In this document: piece by piece, positions 28,668-36,990 of the stretch
How positions within the stretch are numbered: the stretch's first letter is position 1
How the letters are laid out: the number at the start of each line of letters is the position of its first letter
From: Bacteroidota bacterium
GTDB taxonomy: Bacteria; Bacteroidota; Bacteroidia; AKYH767-A; 2013-40CM-41-45
Length of the DNA stretch: 64,000 nt
Direction of reading: 5' to 3'
Assembly (NCBI GenBank): GCA_003389385.1
Contig: QQVM01000012.1
Location: 62,001-126,000, forward strand
Position numbers and translations under genes: made by a program
Notes under the pieces: generated by a model
What the model saw: the letters and a program-made list of their open reading frames with translations, nothing else
Told to the model about the DNA's origin: nothing
Database searches by the model: none

Positions 28668-31091
28668 TCAATGAGTTTTTTCCGTCTCCTCTGATATCTT
28701 CTTGTTTTCATCACGTTTTACAACAAGATTTTCCAGTTCTACGTCTTCTTCTTCGTCAAACACTTGTATCAATGGCTCCTTCAGAAATGCCTTAGTGATA
28801 ACTCTTTTTTCAAGCGAAAGCAACAGTGTAGGAAGAAAAACCAGATTGCTGCACAATGCAATAAGAAGGGTGACAGAGATGAGCACCCCGAGTGCAGAGG
28901 TGCCTCCAAAACTTGAAGCAGTGAATATGAAGAAGCCGGAGAAAAGTATAATTGCAGAGTAAATCATGCTCACACCGGTTTCCTGGATGGCATTTGACAC
29001 GGTCTTAGAAATGCTGCCACCGTATTTTCGAAGTTCCTGCCTGTACTTGGTGAGAAAATACATTGTGCCGTCACTCGCGATTCCAAATGCAATGCTGAAA
29101 ATAAGAATAGTGGATGGCTTTAGGGGAATATCAAAATATCCCATGATAGCGGCGGTAAGTAAAAGCGGGGTCATACTCGGAATAAGAGCGATAGCTACCA
29201 TTCTGAATGACATGAAAAGAAAAAACATCACAGAACCGATCAGTAGAATAGCCAGTAGTACACTCTCCTTCAAATTCAATAGAAGGTAATCATTGTTCTT
29301 AAGGAATATAATTGAGTTGCCTGTAAGCTTAATGTTATATTCTTCAGGATCAAATATGCTGTCAATTCTGGGCTTCAACTCCTCCAACAATGCTTTCATT
29401 TTGATGGAGCCGATATCTGCAACCTGGAAACTAACGCGTGTTACCTGCTTTGAGCTGTCAATGATTGACTTGAACATTCTTTGATTGTCCTTGGCGCCGG
29501 TAGCGAATGACGACAGTCTGGCCATTTCTTCCACATTGGGGATGATGTAATATTTTGGATTGTTGTCATTCAGCCCCTGATATGAAAATTTAATTCCTTC
29601 AGCAACTGAAACAGGCTCGCTGAACTCCTGATAATTTGCAAGCAATTTTTGAAGTCGGTTAATCTTGTAAAGCGTTTTGAGCTCAAGAGCTCCGCCTTCA
29701 TTTTTAGTATCCACGGCGACTTCAAATGGCAATACTCCTTTGAAGTTGCTTTCAAAAAACTTCAAATCCTTGTAAATGATGTCTTTCTTCGGAAGATCAT
29801 CCACCACGTAGCCAACAGTAGTGATTTTAGTCATTCCATAAAGACTCCCTGTTACAAGAACGGCTACGGTAAGATATATCCACTTGCGCTTGTAATGCGC
29901 TAAATAGTCAATCTTATCCAGGAAGTATTGCAAGGCTCTTCTTTCCAGATGCTGTACTTGTCTCTCGGAAGGAGCTGGCAGAAAACTATAGACAATTGGA
30001 ATAAAAATCAGGGAAATTATAAAGGTCACCATTACATTGATGGAAGTAATAAGACCAAATTCTATGAGTACATCACTGTGCGTGAACGCGAAGACTAAAA
30101 ATCCGAGTGCAGTAGTGACATTAGCAAAAAAGGTACTGACGCCGGTTCTGTAAATCGTTCGCACCAAGGCCTTGATTTTGTTTCCATGTTTTGCGAATTC
30201 CTGCTGGTACTTATTCAGAAGCAGGATACAATTGGGTATACCGATGACAATTATCAATGGCGCTATCAGGCTGGTGAGGATGGTGATTTTAAATCCGAAA
30301 AGCACCAGGGTGCCGAATGACCAGATCACTCCGAAAAGCACCACTATCATAGGCCAGAGAACTGCATTGAAACTTCTGAAAAAGGCCAGAAGAATGAGAG
30401 ATGTAACAATGAAAGCAAGGACTACAAACATTTTCATCTCCCCTACTATTTTTTCAGTCACAGCTGTCCGAATGTAAGGAAGCCCGGAATAATGCAGGTC
30501 TATCTTGTGAGTTTGAGCGAATTCGTCGGCATATGCCTTTATCTCGCGCACCATACTTATCCTGCTCTTGGTATTCAGCTTTGACTGATCAAAAGTGATT
30601 GCCACAAGGGTGCTGTTGGTTTCCGGATTATAAAGCAAGCCTTCATAAAAAGGAAGATTCATGAACCTTTTGCGAATCGAATCTACCTCTGCCTGAGAAC
30701 TTGGCCTTTGGCTGATCAGCGGCTTGAAGTCGAGCCGGTGAGAGGAATCATTTCTTTCTACATAAAAGGAACGGCCAATGGAAACAACTTCCTGAATCCC
30801 TTCCACATTTTTAATCCGGTTCGTAAGATCATACCAGTCGCAGAAAACCGCTTTATCCCAGATTCTTTCATTCTGGAATCCGATTACCATCACCGTTCCG
30901 TCCTCTCCAAACTTTGCTTTGAATTTCAGATATTCGGAGTAAGTCGAATCTGTTGGCGGAAGAATCTTCGCACCTTCATAACTCAACTGCACTTTACAGG
31001 CAAAAAAGGCCATCATGCCGGTGAGGGCCAGCAAGGTGAAAAGCGTGGCATAACGATAGCGAATGATTATTCTTGCTGTGGCTTCCAACAT
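28668..31091 (-). CDS. RND/MMPL family exporter
   Basis: 807 residues with the RND duplication: an N-terminal helix (about 15-35), a periplasmic domain (about 40-210), six helices (about 215-400, with a VIGIPNCILLLN segment), a second periplasmic part (about 430-610) and six more helices (about 615-760, with FSIAFGIASDGTMYFL). This is the shorter MMPL/SSD type, which moves lipids, hopanoids or other hydrophobic compounds from the inner membrane, rather than the ~1040-residue AcrB type. No membrane fusion protein or TolC is adjacent. It heads a minus-strand run with rmlA, an epimerase and a prenyl synthase, so lipid or glycolipid export is a reasonable guess. Confidence 0.88.
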   Translation of the reverse strand: MLEATARIIIRYRYATLFTLLALTGMMAFFACKVQLSYEGAKILPPTDSTYSEYLKFKAKFGEDGTVMVIGFQNERIWDKAVFCDWYDLTNRIKNVEGIQEVVSIGRSFYVERNDSSHRLDFKPLISQRPSSQAEVDSIRKRFMNLPFYEGLLYNPETNSTLVAITFDQSKLNTKSRISMVREIKAYADEFAQTHKIDLHYSGLPYIRTAVTEKIVGEMKMFVVLAFIVTSLILLAFFRSFNAVLWPMIVVLFGVIWSFGTLVLFGFKITILTSLIAPLIIVIGIPNCILLLNKYQQEFAKHGNKIKALVRTIYRTGVSTFFANVTTALGFLVFAFTHSDVLIEFGLITSINVMVTFIISLIFIPIVYSFLPAPSERQVQHLERRALQYFLDKIDYLAHYKRKWIYLTVAVLVTGSLYGMTKITTVGYVVDDLPKKDIIYKDLKFFESNFKGVLPFEVAVDTKNEGGALELKTLYKINRLQKLLANYQEFSEPVSVAEGIKFSYQGLNDNNPKYYIIPNVEEMARLSSFATGAKDNQRMFKSIIDSSKQVTRVSFQVADIGSIKMKALLEELKPRIDSIFDPEEYNIKLTGNSIIFLKNNDYLLLNLKESVLLAILLIGSVMFFLFMSFRMVAIALIPSMTPLLLTAAIMGYFDIPLKPSTILIFSIAFGIASDGTMYFLTKYRQELRKYGGSISKTVSNAIQETGVSMIYSAIILFSGFFIFTASSFGGTSALGVLISVTLLIALCSNLVFLPTLLLSLEKRVITKAFLKEPLIQVFDEEEDVELENLVVKRDENKKISEETEKTH

Positions 31092-31296
31092 GAAATTTGA
31101 GTTGTGGTAAAAGTACTATTTTCCTGAAAATGGTTGTTGCCGGAGATAATACACAATCCGGTTCAAGGAATGATAAATTTCAAAACTCAGGGTGTTATTT
31201 CATGTCCCAGGATTGTCCGGGAATGAATAATAACATATATTTCTTTGCTGATATTCAGGACCTGGTAGGAAACGGTCCGTACTGAAAATTTTTCTG

Positions 31297-33390
31297 ATGC
31301 CTGCATTTAAATTCTTTATATCCATTTTCATTGTGCTTGCCGGCTGCGCCATTTCTCTCAGGGCTGAACAAGGCATTGCTGTTATAGATCCAGGCAAAGG
31401 GATCCAGAACGTAAGTTTCAACGTGCAGATTGCCACCCGAAGCTCTGCTGTCTTTGCTTGCAATAATTTCGACAAAGAAACCTGGAGTTTGATCGGTAAG
31501 TCCAGTATCGATTTTGGAATCAGTTCTAAGACGAAACTGTACAAGCTAAAACTGGTCAATTTTGGAGTAGAAAACCTTTGTCTTGAACTCGATAAGTCCA
31601 TTATCGATGTGATCAACTTTTGCATACCCGATTCAAACGGCAATTACCGGTATTTTCTTACGGGGGACTCATACCCTTCACACTCTAAACCAGTTCCTCA
31701 CCAGAACTTTCTATTCCCGACCGGTATAAAATCCGGAGACACAGCTACGGTATTTTTTTCAGTCAAATGCAGTGATCCACTTCAATTTTCAGTTAATGCA
31801 GGATCACATGAAGATTTTGTCAGGAAGGAAAGTGTTGTAAATATTTTCTTCGGTTCCTTTTACGGCTTGATGTTCGTGATGATACTGCTGAACCTTTTTA
31901 TATACGCTTCATTAAGGGACAAGTCGTATATGCACTATGTATTATATGGCCTGACGATGATTCCGGGTTTTTTATACCTAAATGGTTATGCACAAAGGTA
32001 CATTTGGCCGGATTTACCGGAAATTAATTCATTTGCTGGAATATTTTTCTGCGCTCCCGGAGTATTCGCGATCACATTCGCGTACAATTTTCTTCACCTG
32101 AAAAGCTATTCGCCTTCCTCAAAGCGTATCTACATTGGTTTGATATCAGCGTATCTAATCACCATTGCGCTCAACCTTACAGGAATAAACAAGCCTGTGC
32201 CGTACCTGATCAATGTAATCACCCTGATTGGAAGCGGAGTAGTTATTTATTCAGGCATTTTAACATACAGGAAAGGATATTCGCCGGCTTTTTATTACCT
32301 GACCGGCTGGGGATTGTTTATAGTATGCATTTTCGTTTTCCTTTTTAAAAGTTTCGGATTGTTCCCAAACAATCTCTTTACGGAGAATGCCCTACAAACC
32401 GGATCAGCGCTGGAAACCATTTTGTTTTCTATTGCTCTGGTTAGCCGCATATCATTTTATAAAAAGGAAAAAGAAAGAGCACAGGAGGAAACTATAAGAC
32501 TGCTGAATGAAAAGAAAGAAATAATAAAGAAGCAGAACATCATTCTGGAAGAGAAAGTCAGTTCTCGTGCAAGAGAATTACAAAATTTAAACAAGGATCT
32601 GGAATCTGCTATACATGATTTGCATAAAACACAAGACCAGCTGATACACAGCCAAAAACTAATTTCATTGGGACAGTTCAGTTCCGGAGTTGCACATGAA
32701 ATCCAAAACCCTCTCAACTTCGTGAAAAACTTCTCAGAACTTTCAGTTGATCTTATCAGTGAATTGCTGCAAAGTCCGGATGAGGAGTCCAGAAAAATAG
32801 CTGTTCAGCTAGCTGAAAACATGAATGCGATAATCAACCATGGAAACAGGGCTGATCAGGTGGTTAAGAGTCTTCTTTATCAAAGTAAACCATCGAATAA
32901 TCTGAGAGAGCTGGCTGATATAAATAAAATATGCAGGCAAATGGCACTTGTAGCATATAAAAATATGCAATTGAAATTTCCTGAATTCATATGCAATCAC
33001 AATGACGAACTTGACAGTGGAATTCCGGAAGTTTCTATAGTAATTCCGGATATGGGTCGTGTTTTTCTGAATGTATTCAACAACGCACTGTATGCTTGTT
33101 TGCAAAGAATCAAAACGCAGGCAAACGGATATCAGCCTTCCATCTCTTACAGATCCTTGGTAGCAGATAATTTGGTAACCATAGTTATATCAGATAACGG
33201 AACAGGTATTCCATCAGAGTCAATTCCGAAAATCTTTGAGATGTTTTATACGACCAAAGCTCCCGGAGAAGGAACCGGACTTGGTTTATATGTATGTCAC
33301 GATATCATGAAAGCTCATGGAGGACATATTAAAATTACCAGCAATCACGGATATGAAACCTTTGTCGAAATTTCGCTGCCGTCGATTTGA
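31297..33390 (+). CDS. Sensor histidine kinase with 7TMR-DISM input domain
   Basis: 697 residues. Signal peptide (1-23), an extracellular DISM-type beta domain (about 40-180), seven membrane helices (about 188-400), a coiled coil (about 405-450) and a transmitter. The phospho-acceptor is H467 in VAHEIQNPLNF; the N box lies in NVFNNALYA, G1 in DNGTGI, and G2 in GTGLGLYV. The transmitter belongs to the Bacteroidota group with the NPLNF(V/I)xNFSxLS signature, shared with the two other kinases in this region. The external domain probably binds a carbohydrate-like ligand by analogy with DISM families. No receiver or output is in the same chain, so a partner is needed. Confidence 0.92.
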   Translation: MPAFKFFISIFIVLAGCAISLRAEQGIAVIDPGKGIQNVSFNVQIATRSSAVFACNNFDKETWSLIGKSSIDFGISSKTKLYKLKLVNFGVENLCLELDKSIIDVINFCIPDSNGNYRYFLTGDSYPSHSKPVPHQNFLFPTGIKSGDTATVFFSVKCSDPLQFSVNAGSHEDFVRKESVVNIFFGSFYGLMFVMILLNLFIYASLRDKSYMHYVLYGLTMIPGFLYLNGYAQRYIWPDLPEINSFAGIFFCAPGVFAITFAYNFLHLKSYSPSSKRIYIGLISAYLITIALNLTGINKPVPYLINVITLIGSGVVIYSGILTYRKGYSPAFYYLTGWGLFIVCIFVFLFKSFGLFPNNLFTENALQTGSALETILFSIALVSRISFYKKEKERAQEETIRLLNEKKEIIKKQNIILEEKVSSRARELQNLNKDLESAIHDLHKTQDQLIHSQKLISLGQFSSGVAHEIQNPLNFVKNFSELSVDLISELLQSPDEESRKIAVQLAENMNAIINHGNRADQVVKSLLYQSKPSNNLRELADINKICRQMALVAYKNMQLKFPEFICNHNDELDSGIPEVSIVIPDMGRVFLNVFNNALYACLQRIKTQANGYQPSISYRSLVADNLVTIVISDNGTGIPSESIPKIFEMFYTTKAPGEGTGLGLYVCHDIMKAHGGHIKITSNHGYETFVEISLPSI

Positions 33391-33458
33391 ATTCACCGAT
33401 CCTGAGGAACAAGGGCACAAGGAAATTCGGCAATGATTAAGTAATTTTACCTGATCTC

Positions 33459-34775
33459 ATGGCCCAGGAAGAATTTTCATTGCAAAGATGTGAACGCATA
33501 CTGAAAAGGGTGGAGTTTTTTCGCCGCGTTCCTGAGAATAACATCCGCGATCTGGCTTCGAGGATGACAATCACCCATCATCCTGCAGGGAGCGCTGTGC
33601 TTGTTAAAGGTGAAAGCGGCAAAAGCATGTTTGTCATTCTTGAGGGACAGGTAAAGATTCATGACGGAGAGCACATTGTGGCTGAAATGTCCGCCGGGAA
33701 TTATTTCGGAGAGATGAGCATTCTCGATTCGGAGCCCCGATCCATGTCAGTCACAACTTTGTCCCCAACAACTACAGGAATGATTTCGCTGGAAGACTTC
33801 AACTCTGTTTTTCAGTCTAACCCGGAGGTCAGCTGGGATGTAATCGCATCACTTGTTGGCCGTCTCAGGTCTCAGAATCATACAATCATCTCTCAGTTGA
33901 AAAAGAGAGAAGAAGAGTTGGAAGAACTTGTCAGGCAACGCACCAAAAGTCTGCTTGAAAAGAATCAGGAGTTGACAGATTTGCTTAACCGGCTGCATAA
34001 AACCCAGCAGCAGTTGATTGTACAAGAGAAGCTGGCAACAATCGGGCAGTTAACTGCCGGGATCGCACACGAAATCAGAAACCCTCTGAACTTCATCAAT
34101 AATTTCTCGTCTGTATCACTTGAACTGATGGAGGATTTCAAGGCAAGTGCCGACGAAGAAGAAAAAGAAGAACTTTTAAAAAATCTTGAGCATAATCTTT
34201 CCAAAATTCTCGAACACGGAGGTCGGGCAGAAAGTATTGTGAAAAACATGCTTTTATACAGCAGATCCGGCCCTTCTGAAATGATTCTGACTAACATCAA
34301 CACACTTGTTTCGGAATACCTTCAGCTTGCGTTCCAGGGAAGGAAAATGCGTGACCAGACATTCGAGTGCAATAACATAATGCACCTTGATCCGGACATC
34401 CCGCCTTTCATGACTTTCCAGCAAAACCTGAGCAGGGTACTCCTGAACATTTTTTCAAACGCATTTTATTCGATTGCTCAGAAGAAGGCCAGCAATAAAC
34501 AGGGTTATAATCCACTGCTGGAAGTGGAAACATCCCTGAAAAATGATAACGCTATAATCGTCATACGTGACAACGGTACCGGTATTCCGAAAGAGTTTCT
34601 GGATAAAATATTTGATCCTTTTTTTACAACAAAGCCATCCGGTGAAGGAACCGGGCTCGGACTTTCAATCAGCCATGACATCATAGTAAAAGAACATGCC
34701 GGTGAACTCAGCGTTTCCAATAATGAACATGGCGGAGCCACATTCATCATTTCGCTACCTGTAAAATCTGCATAA
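33459..34775 (+). CDS. Cytoplasmic histidine kinase with cyclic-nucleotide-binding-like domain
   Basis: 438 residues without membrane helices. An N-terminal cNMP-binding fold (about 15-135, VLVKGESGKSMFVILEGQVKI and GEMSILDSEPRSMSVTTL; the phosphate-cassette arginine is present in PRSMSV), a coiled coil (about 145-190), and a transmitter with H204 in IAHEIRNPLNF, NIFSNAFYS, DNGTGIP and GTGLGLSI. It could sense a cyclic nucleotide or merely use the fold for protein contacts. It lies 68 bases after the 7TMR kinase, both on the plus strand. Confidence 0.92.
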   Translation: MAQEEFSLQRCERILKRVEFFRRVPENNIRDLASRMTITHHPAGSAVLVKGESGKSMFVILEGQVKIHDGEHIVAEMSAGNYFGEMSILDSEPRSMSVTTLSPTTTGMISLEDFNSVFQSNPEVSWDVIASLVGRLRSQNHTIISQLKKREEELEELVRQRTKSLLEKNQELTDLLNRLHKTQQQLIVQEKLATIGQLTAGIAHEIRNPLNFINNFSSVSLELMEDFKASADEEEKEELLKNLEHNLSKILEHGGRAESIVKNMLLYSRSGPSEMILTNINTLVSEYLQLAFQGRKMRDQTFECNNIMHLDPDIPPFMTFQQNLSRVLLNIFSNAFYSIAQKKASNKQGYNPLLEVETSLKNDNAIIVIRDNGTGIPKEFLDKIFDPFFTTKPSGEGTGLGLSISHDIIVKEHAGELSVSNNEHGGATFIISLPVKSA

Positions 34776-34795
34776 ACAAGGTTAAAATTCAATGG

Positions 34796-34822
34796 CAAAA
34801 AAAAAGCGGGGAATATCCCCGC
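34796..34822 (-). terminator. Terminator of the SWIB-domain protein gene
   Basis: GCGGGG (34806-34811), loop AATAT, CCCCGC (34817-34822). On the minus strand the stem is followed by nine T residues. It sits between the convergent cNMP-kinase and SWIB genes and acts mainly on the latter. Confidence 0.85.
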
Positions 34823-34844
34823 TCCAGCAATATCATAGCAGATA

Positions 34845-35240
34845 TCAGCTCAGGTGCTTGCTGACAAGCTTTGTCATTTCGAACATGCTAACAGTCTTCT
34901 TTCCGCCAAACACGCTCTTCAGATTATCATCAGCATTGATGTTACGCCTGTTCTTGGCATCCTGAAGCTTGTTTTTCTTGATGTAAGCCCAAAGACGCTT
35001 AGTCACTTCAGTACGTGGAAGCGGCTTGCTTCCTACGATTGGCTGAAGCATAGCGCCAATGTTCATCGGCTTCATGAATGCAGCATTCGGCTTACGCTTG
35101 GTTTTCGCTTTTGCTTTTTTAGGCTTCGCTTTCGCCTTTGATTTGGCTTTCGCCTTTGGTTTAGCTTTCGCTTTTGACTTAGCCTTCGATTTTGCCTTAG
35201 ACTTAGCCGGTGATTTTTTCTTAGCTTTTTTAGTTGCCAT
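34845..35240 (-). CDS. SWIB/MDM2-domain protein with histone H1-like basic tail
   Basis: 131 residues. Residues 1-50 are almost only K, A, S, P and R in KAKSKAK and KAKPKAK repeats, like histone H1 C-terminal tails. Residues ~52-131 are a SWIB domain (FMKPMNIGAMLQPIVGS, PRTEVTKRLWAYIKKNKLQD, and FEMTKLVSKHL), a small helical domain found in chromatin-remodelling complexes and in some bacteria. The tail should bind DNA by charge; the SWIB part should bind protein. It is monocistronic with a strong terminator. Likely a nucleoid-associated protein, but no function is proven for bacterial members. Confidence 0.9.
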   Translation of the reverse strand: MATKKAKKKSPAKSKAKSKAKSKAKAKPKAKAKSKAKAKPKKAKAKTKRKPNAAFMKPMNIGAMLQPIVGSKPLPRTEVTKRLWAYIKKNKLQDAKNRRNINADDNLKSVFGGKKTVSMFEMTKLVSKHLS

Positions 35241-35684
35241 GATCTTTAATTTAAGATTTGGTTTTGTTTGATAGGCAAATCAACAAAGTAAATCACTGTT
35301 TTCATCCCCGTACTCCCAGAAGTTATCCACAATGCATGTGGGTTTTCATAGGGAAGACAGGGACTTTTGAGGAGTTTACAATGAGAATTAGCCTTTGTCA
35401 TACACAAGATAAATATAAATTTCAATACTTACCGCTCCCAGAGCCACTTTCCGGCGTTTTCAAAGGTTCTGCAACAGCAATTTCCATAGTGCGATCCCAC
35501 TCTCACCCCGGTGATAATGATATACAACTTGAACTATTGCCTAAGATGAATATGTCAGGAATGTTAATTAAATTCCTTTGTCCTCCATGAACTGCCCTTC
35601 GCAAAAGCCTTTTGAGAAGCATTTGCCTCATACAGGTAAGTTTGATAATATTGTATTGGAAGCAAGATAAATCTTAATCTTTTC
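35241..35684. other. Long intergenic region between the SWIB and MORN genes
   Basis: About 440 bases with no supported gene; it must hold two divergent promoters. It contains the dyad and DnaA-box-like site at 35323-35341 and a second imperfect match at 35398-35406. Short plus-strand frames (for example 35258-35590) show no domain and are not considered real. Confidence 0.5.
35323..35341. promoter_or_regulatory. Perfect DnaA-box sequence overlapping a CCACA/TGTGG dyad
   Basis: TTATCCACA (35323-35331) matches the DnaA consensus exactly. It overlaps CCACA-N5-TGTGG (35327-35341), a dyad that could instead be an operator. A one-mismatch copy, TCATACACA, lies 67 bases further on. The site is about 85 bases upstream of the SWIB start on the minus strand. 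Confidence 0.3.
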
Positions 35685-36965
35685 GTGAATAGAATATCAG
35701 AATCCTTAGTATTGTTGCTCCTGCTGCTGAGCCTGTCAATGGGATCACTCGCACAGGTGACACCTGCAGAATCATCCCAAGGTAAAGTAGGGTGCATCAC
35801 TGGAGATTGCGTAAACGGGAAAGGCTCATTCAGAACTAACTCTGGAAATATTTATGAGGGCGAGTTCCGGAACGGAAAATTCAGCGGCGCAGGGGTGATG
35901 AAATTTCCTGATGGCGATATTTATCATGGAGAGTTCCTCAACGGGAAAATGCACGGATCCGGAATATACACCCAGAGTGAAGGAACGCGCTATGAAGGTA
36001 TGTTTCAGAATGGAAAAATGTCAGGACAGGGTACCATGTATTATTCTTCAGGCAATAAGTTTGAGGGCGTATACTTTAACAATCAAAAATCCGGTACCGG
36101 CACATTCTGGTTTACTGACAGCAGCAGATATGAGGGGGAGTTCAGGAATGATGTTATTGAAGGTAACGGAACTTGGTTTTATCCGAACGGGGACAAATAC
36201 ACAGGACAGTTTGCAAGAGGCAAACAGCAAGGGACCGGGGAATACATTTACCGAGACGGCAATGTCTATAGAGGTAATTTCCTGAACGGAAACTTTCACG
36301 GAAAAGGAGAGCTTGTTCTGAAAGATGGCAGCCATTATACTGGAGAGTTTAAATCCGATAACATGAATGGTTACGGCGTGTTCTTCTATGCCAGCGGGGA
36401 TGTTTACGCAGGACAGTTTTTAAACGGCAAATACCATGGATGCGGAACTTATCTGTATGCAAACGGAGACCGTTATGAAGGTGATTTTATGGACAATCTG
36501 TCACATGGCACAGGAACTTTCTACGAACTGGGAGGCAGTGCTACCCGCTATCATTATTTGAGAGGAGAAATCGCCGGGGAAGGAATGCAGCTGGCCGAAA
36601 CGACCAAGGAAAAAATAACTTCACTTGACAGCTACATTTCATCTGAAGCCAGAGCGGAAAGTAAGGTCCGTAATGAAGCTGTGACAACAACTTTGAAGAA
36701 ACAGGATGACCCTCCGCTGCAGACAAAAATTGAATCAGATCCACAGCCTATAGCTTCTGCAACTGTAGTTCCGTGTGACCTTTGCAACGGGAAAGGAAAA
36801 ATATACCAGGCTGAAATACGCAAGAACAAAATGATCACTAAAGATATTTCAAACGGACTAGGCCCAAGAAATTTTGTCACATACACGGTGAATGAAATTG
36901 TCAGGCCGGCAGGAAATGCAATCTGCGGAAAATGCGGAGGGAACGGAAACACCACAGGCAAATAA
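35685..36965 (+). CDS. Exported MORN-repeat protein with a DnaJ-like zinc-finger tail
   Basis: 426 residues from a GTG start, chosen because the signal peptide (LLLLLLSLSMGSLAQ) follows directly. Residues ~45-295 carry about eleven MORN repeats of 23 residues (YEGEFRNGKFSGAG type). After a polar linker the last ~70 residues hold two CxxCxGxG motifs, CDLCNGKGK and CGKCGGNGN, as in the DnaJ zinc finger but separated by 55 residues. MORN sheets bind lipids or proteins; the zinc-finger-like end may bind metal or substrates. The exported location of a reducing-type finger is unusual. It lies 25 bases before the propeller kinase gene, so they may be co-transcribed. Confidence 0.85.
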   Translation: MNRISESLVLLLLLLSLSMGSLAQVTPAESSQGKVGCITGDCVNGKGSFRTNSGNIYEGEFRNGKFSGAGVMKFPDGDIYHGEFLNGKMHGSGIYTQSEGTRYEGMFQNGKMSGQGTMYYSSGNKFEGVYFNNQKSGTGTFWFTDSSRYEGEFRNDVIEGNGTWFYPNGDKYTGQFARGKQQGTGEYIYRDGNVYRGNFLNGNFHGKGELVLKDGSHYTGEFKSDNMNGYGVFFYASGDVYAGQFLNGKYHGCGTYLYANGDRYEGDFMDNLSHGTGTFYELGGSATRYHYLRGEIAGEGMQLAETTKEKITSLDSYISSEARAESKVRNEAVTTTLKKQDDPPLQTKIESDPQPIASATVVPCDLCNGKGKIYQAEIRKNKMITKDISNGLGPRNFVTYTVNEIVRPAGNAICGKCGGNGNTTGK

Positions 36966-36990
36966 GCCAAAATCTTTTGCTAGCTGAATT

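Noticed and set aside
35323-35406. Replication origin
   Set aside because: Only one exact and one imperfect DnaA box, no dnaA, no clear unwinding element, and gene orientation does not support it.
35258-35590. Plus-strand frame of 110 codons between the SWIB and MORN genes
   Set aside because: No recognisable motif, poor codon pattern, and the region is expected to be a divergent promoter region.
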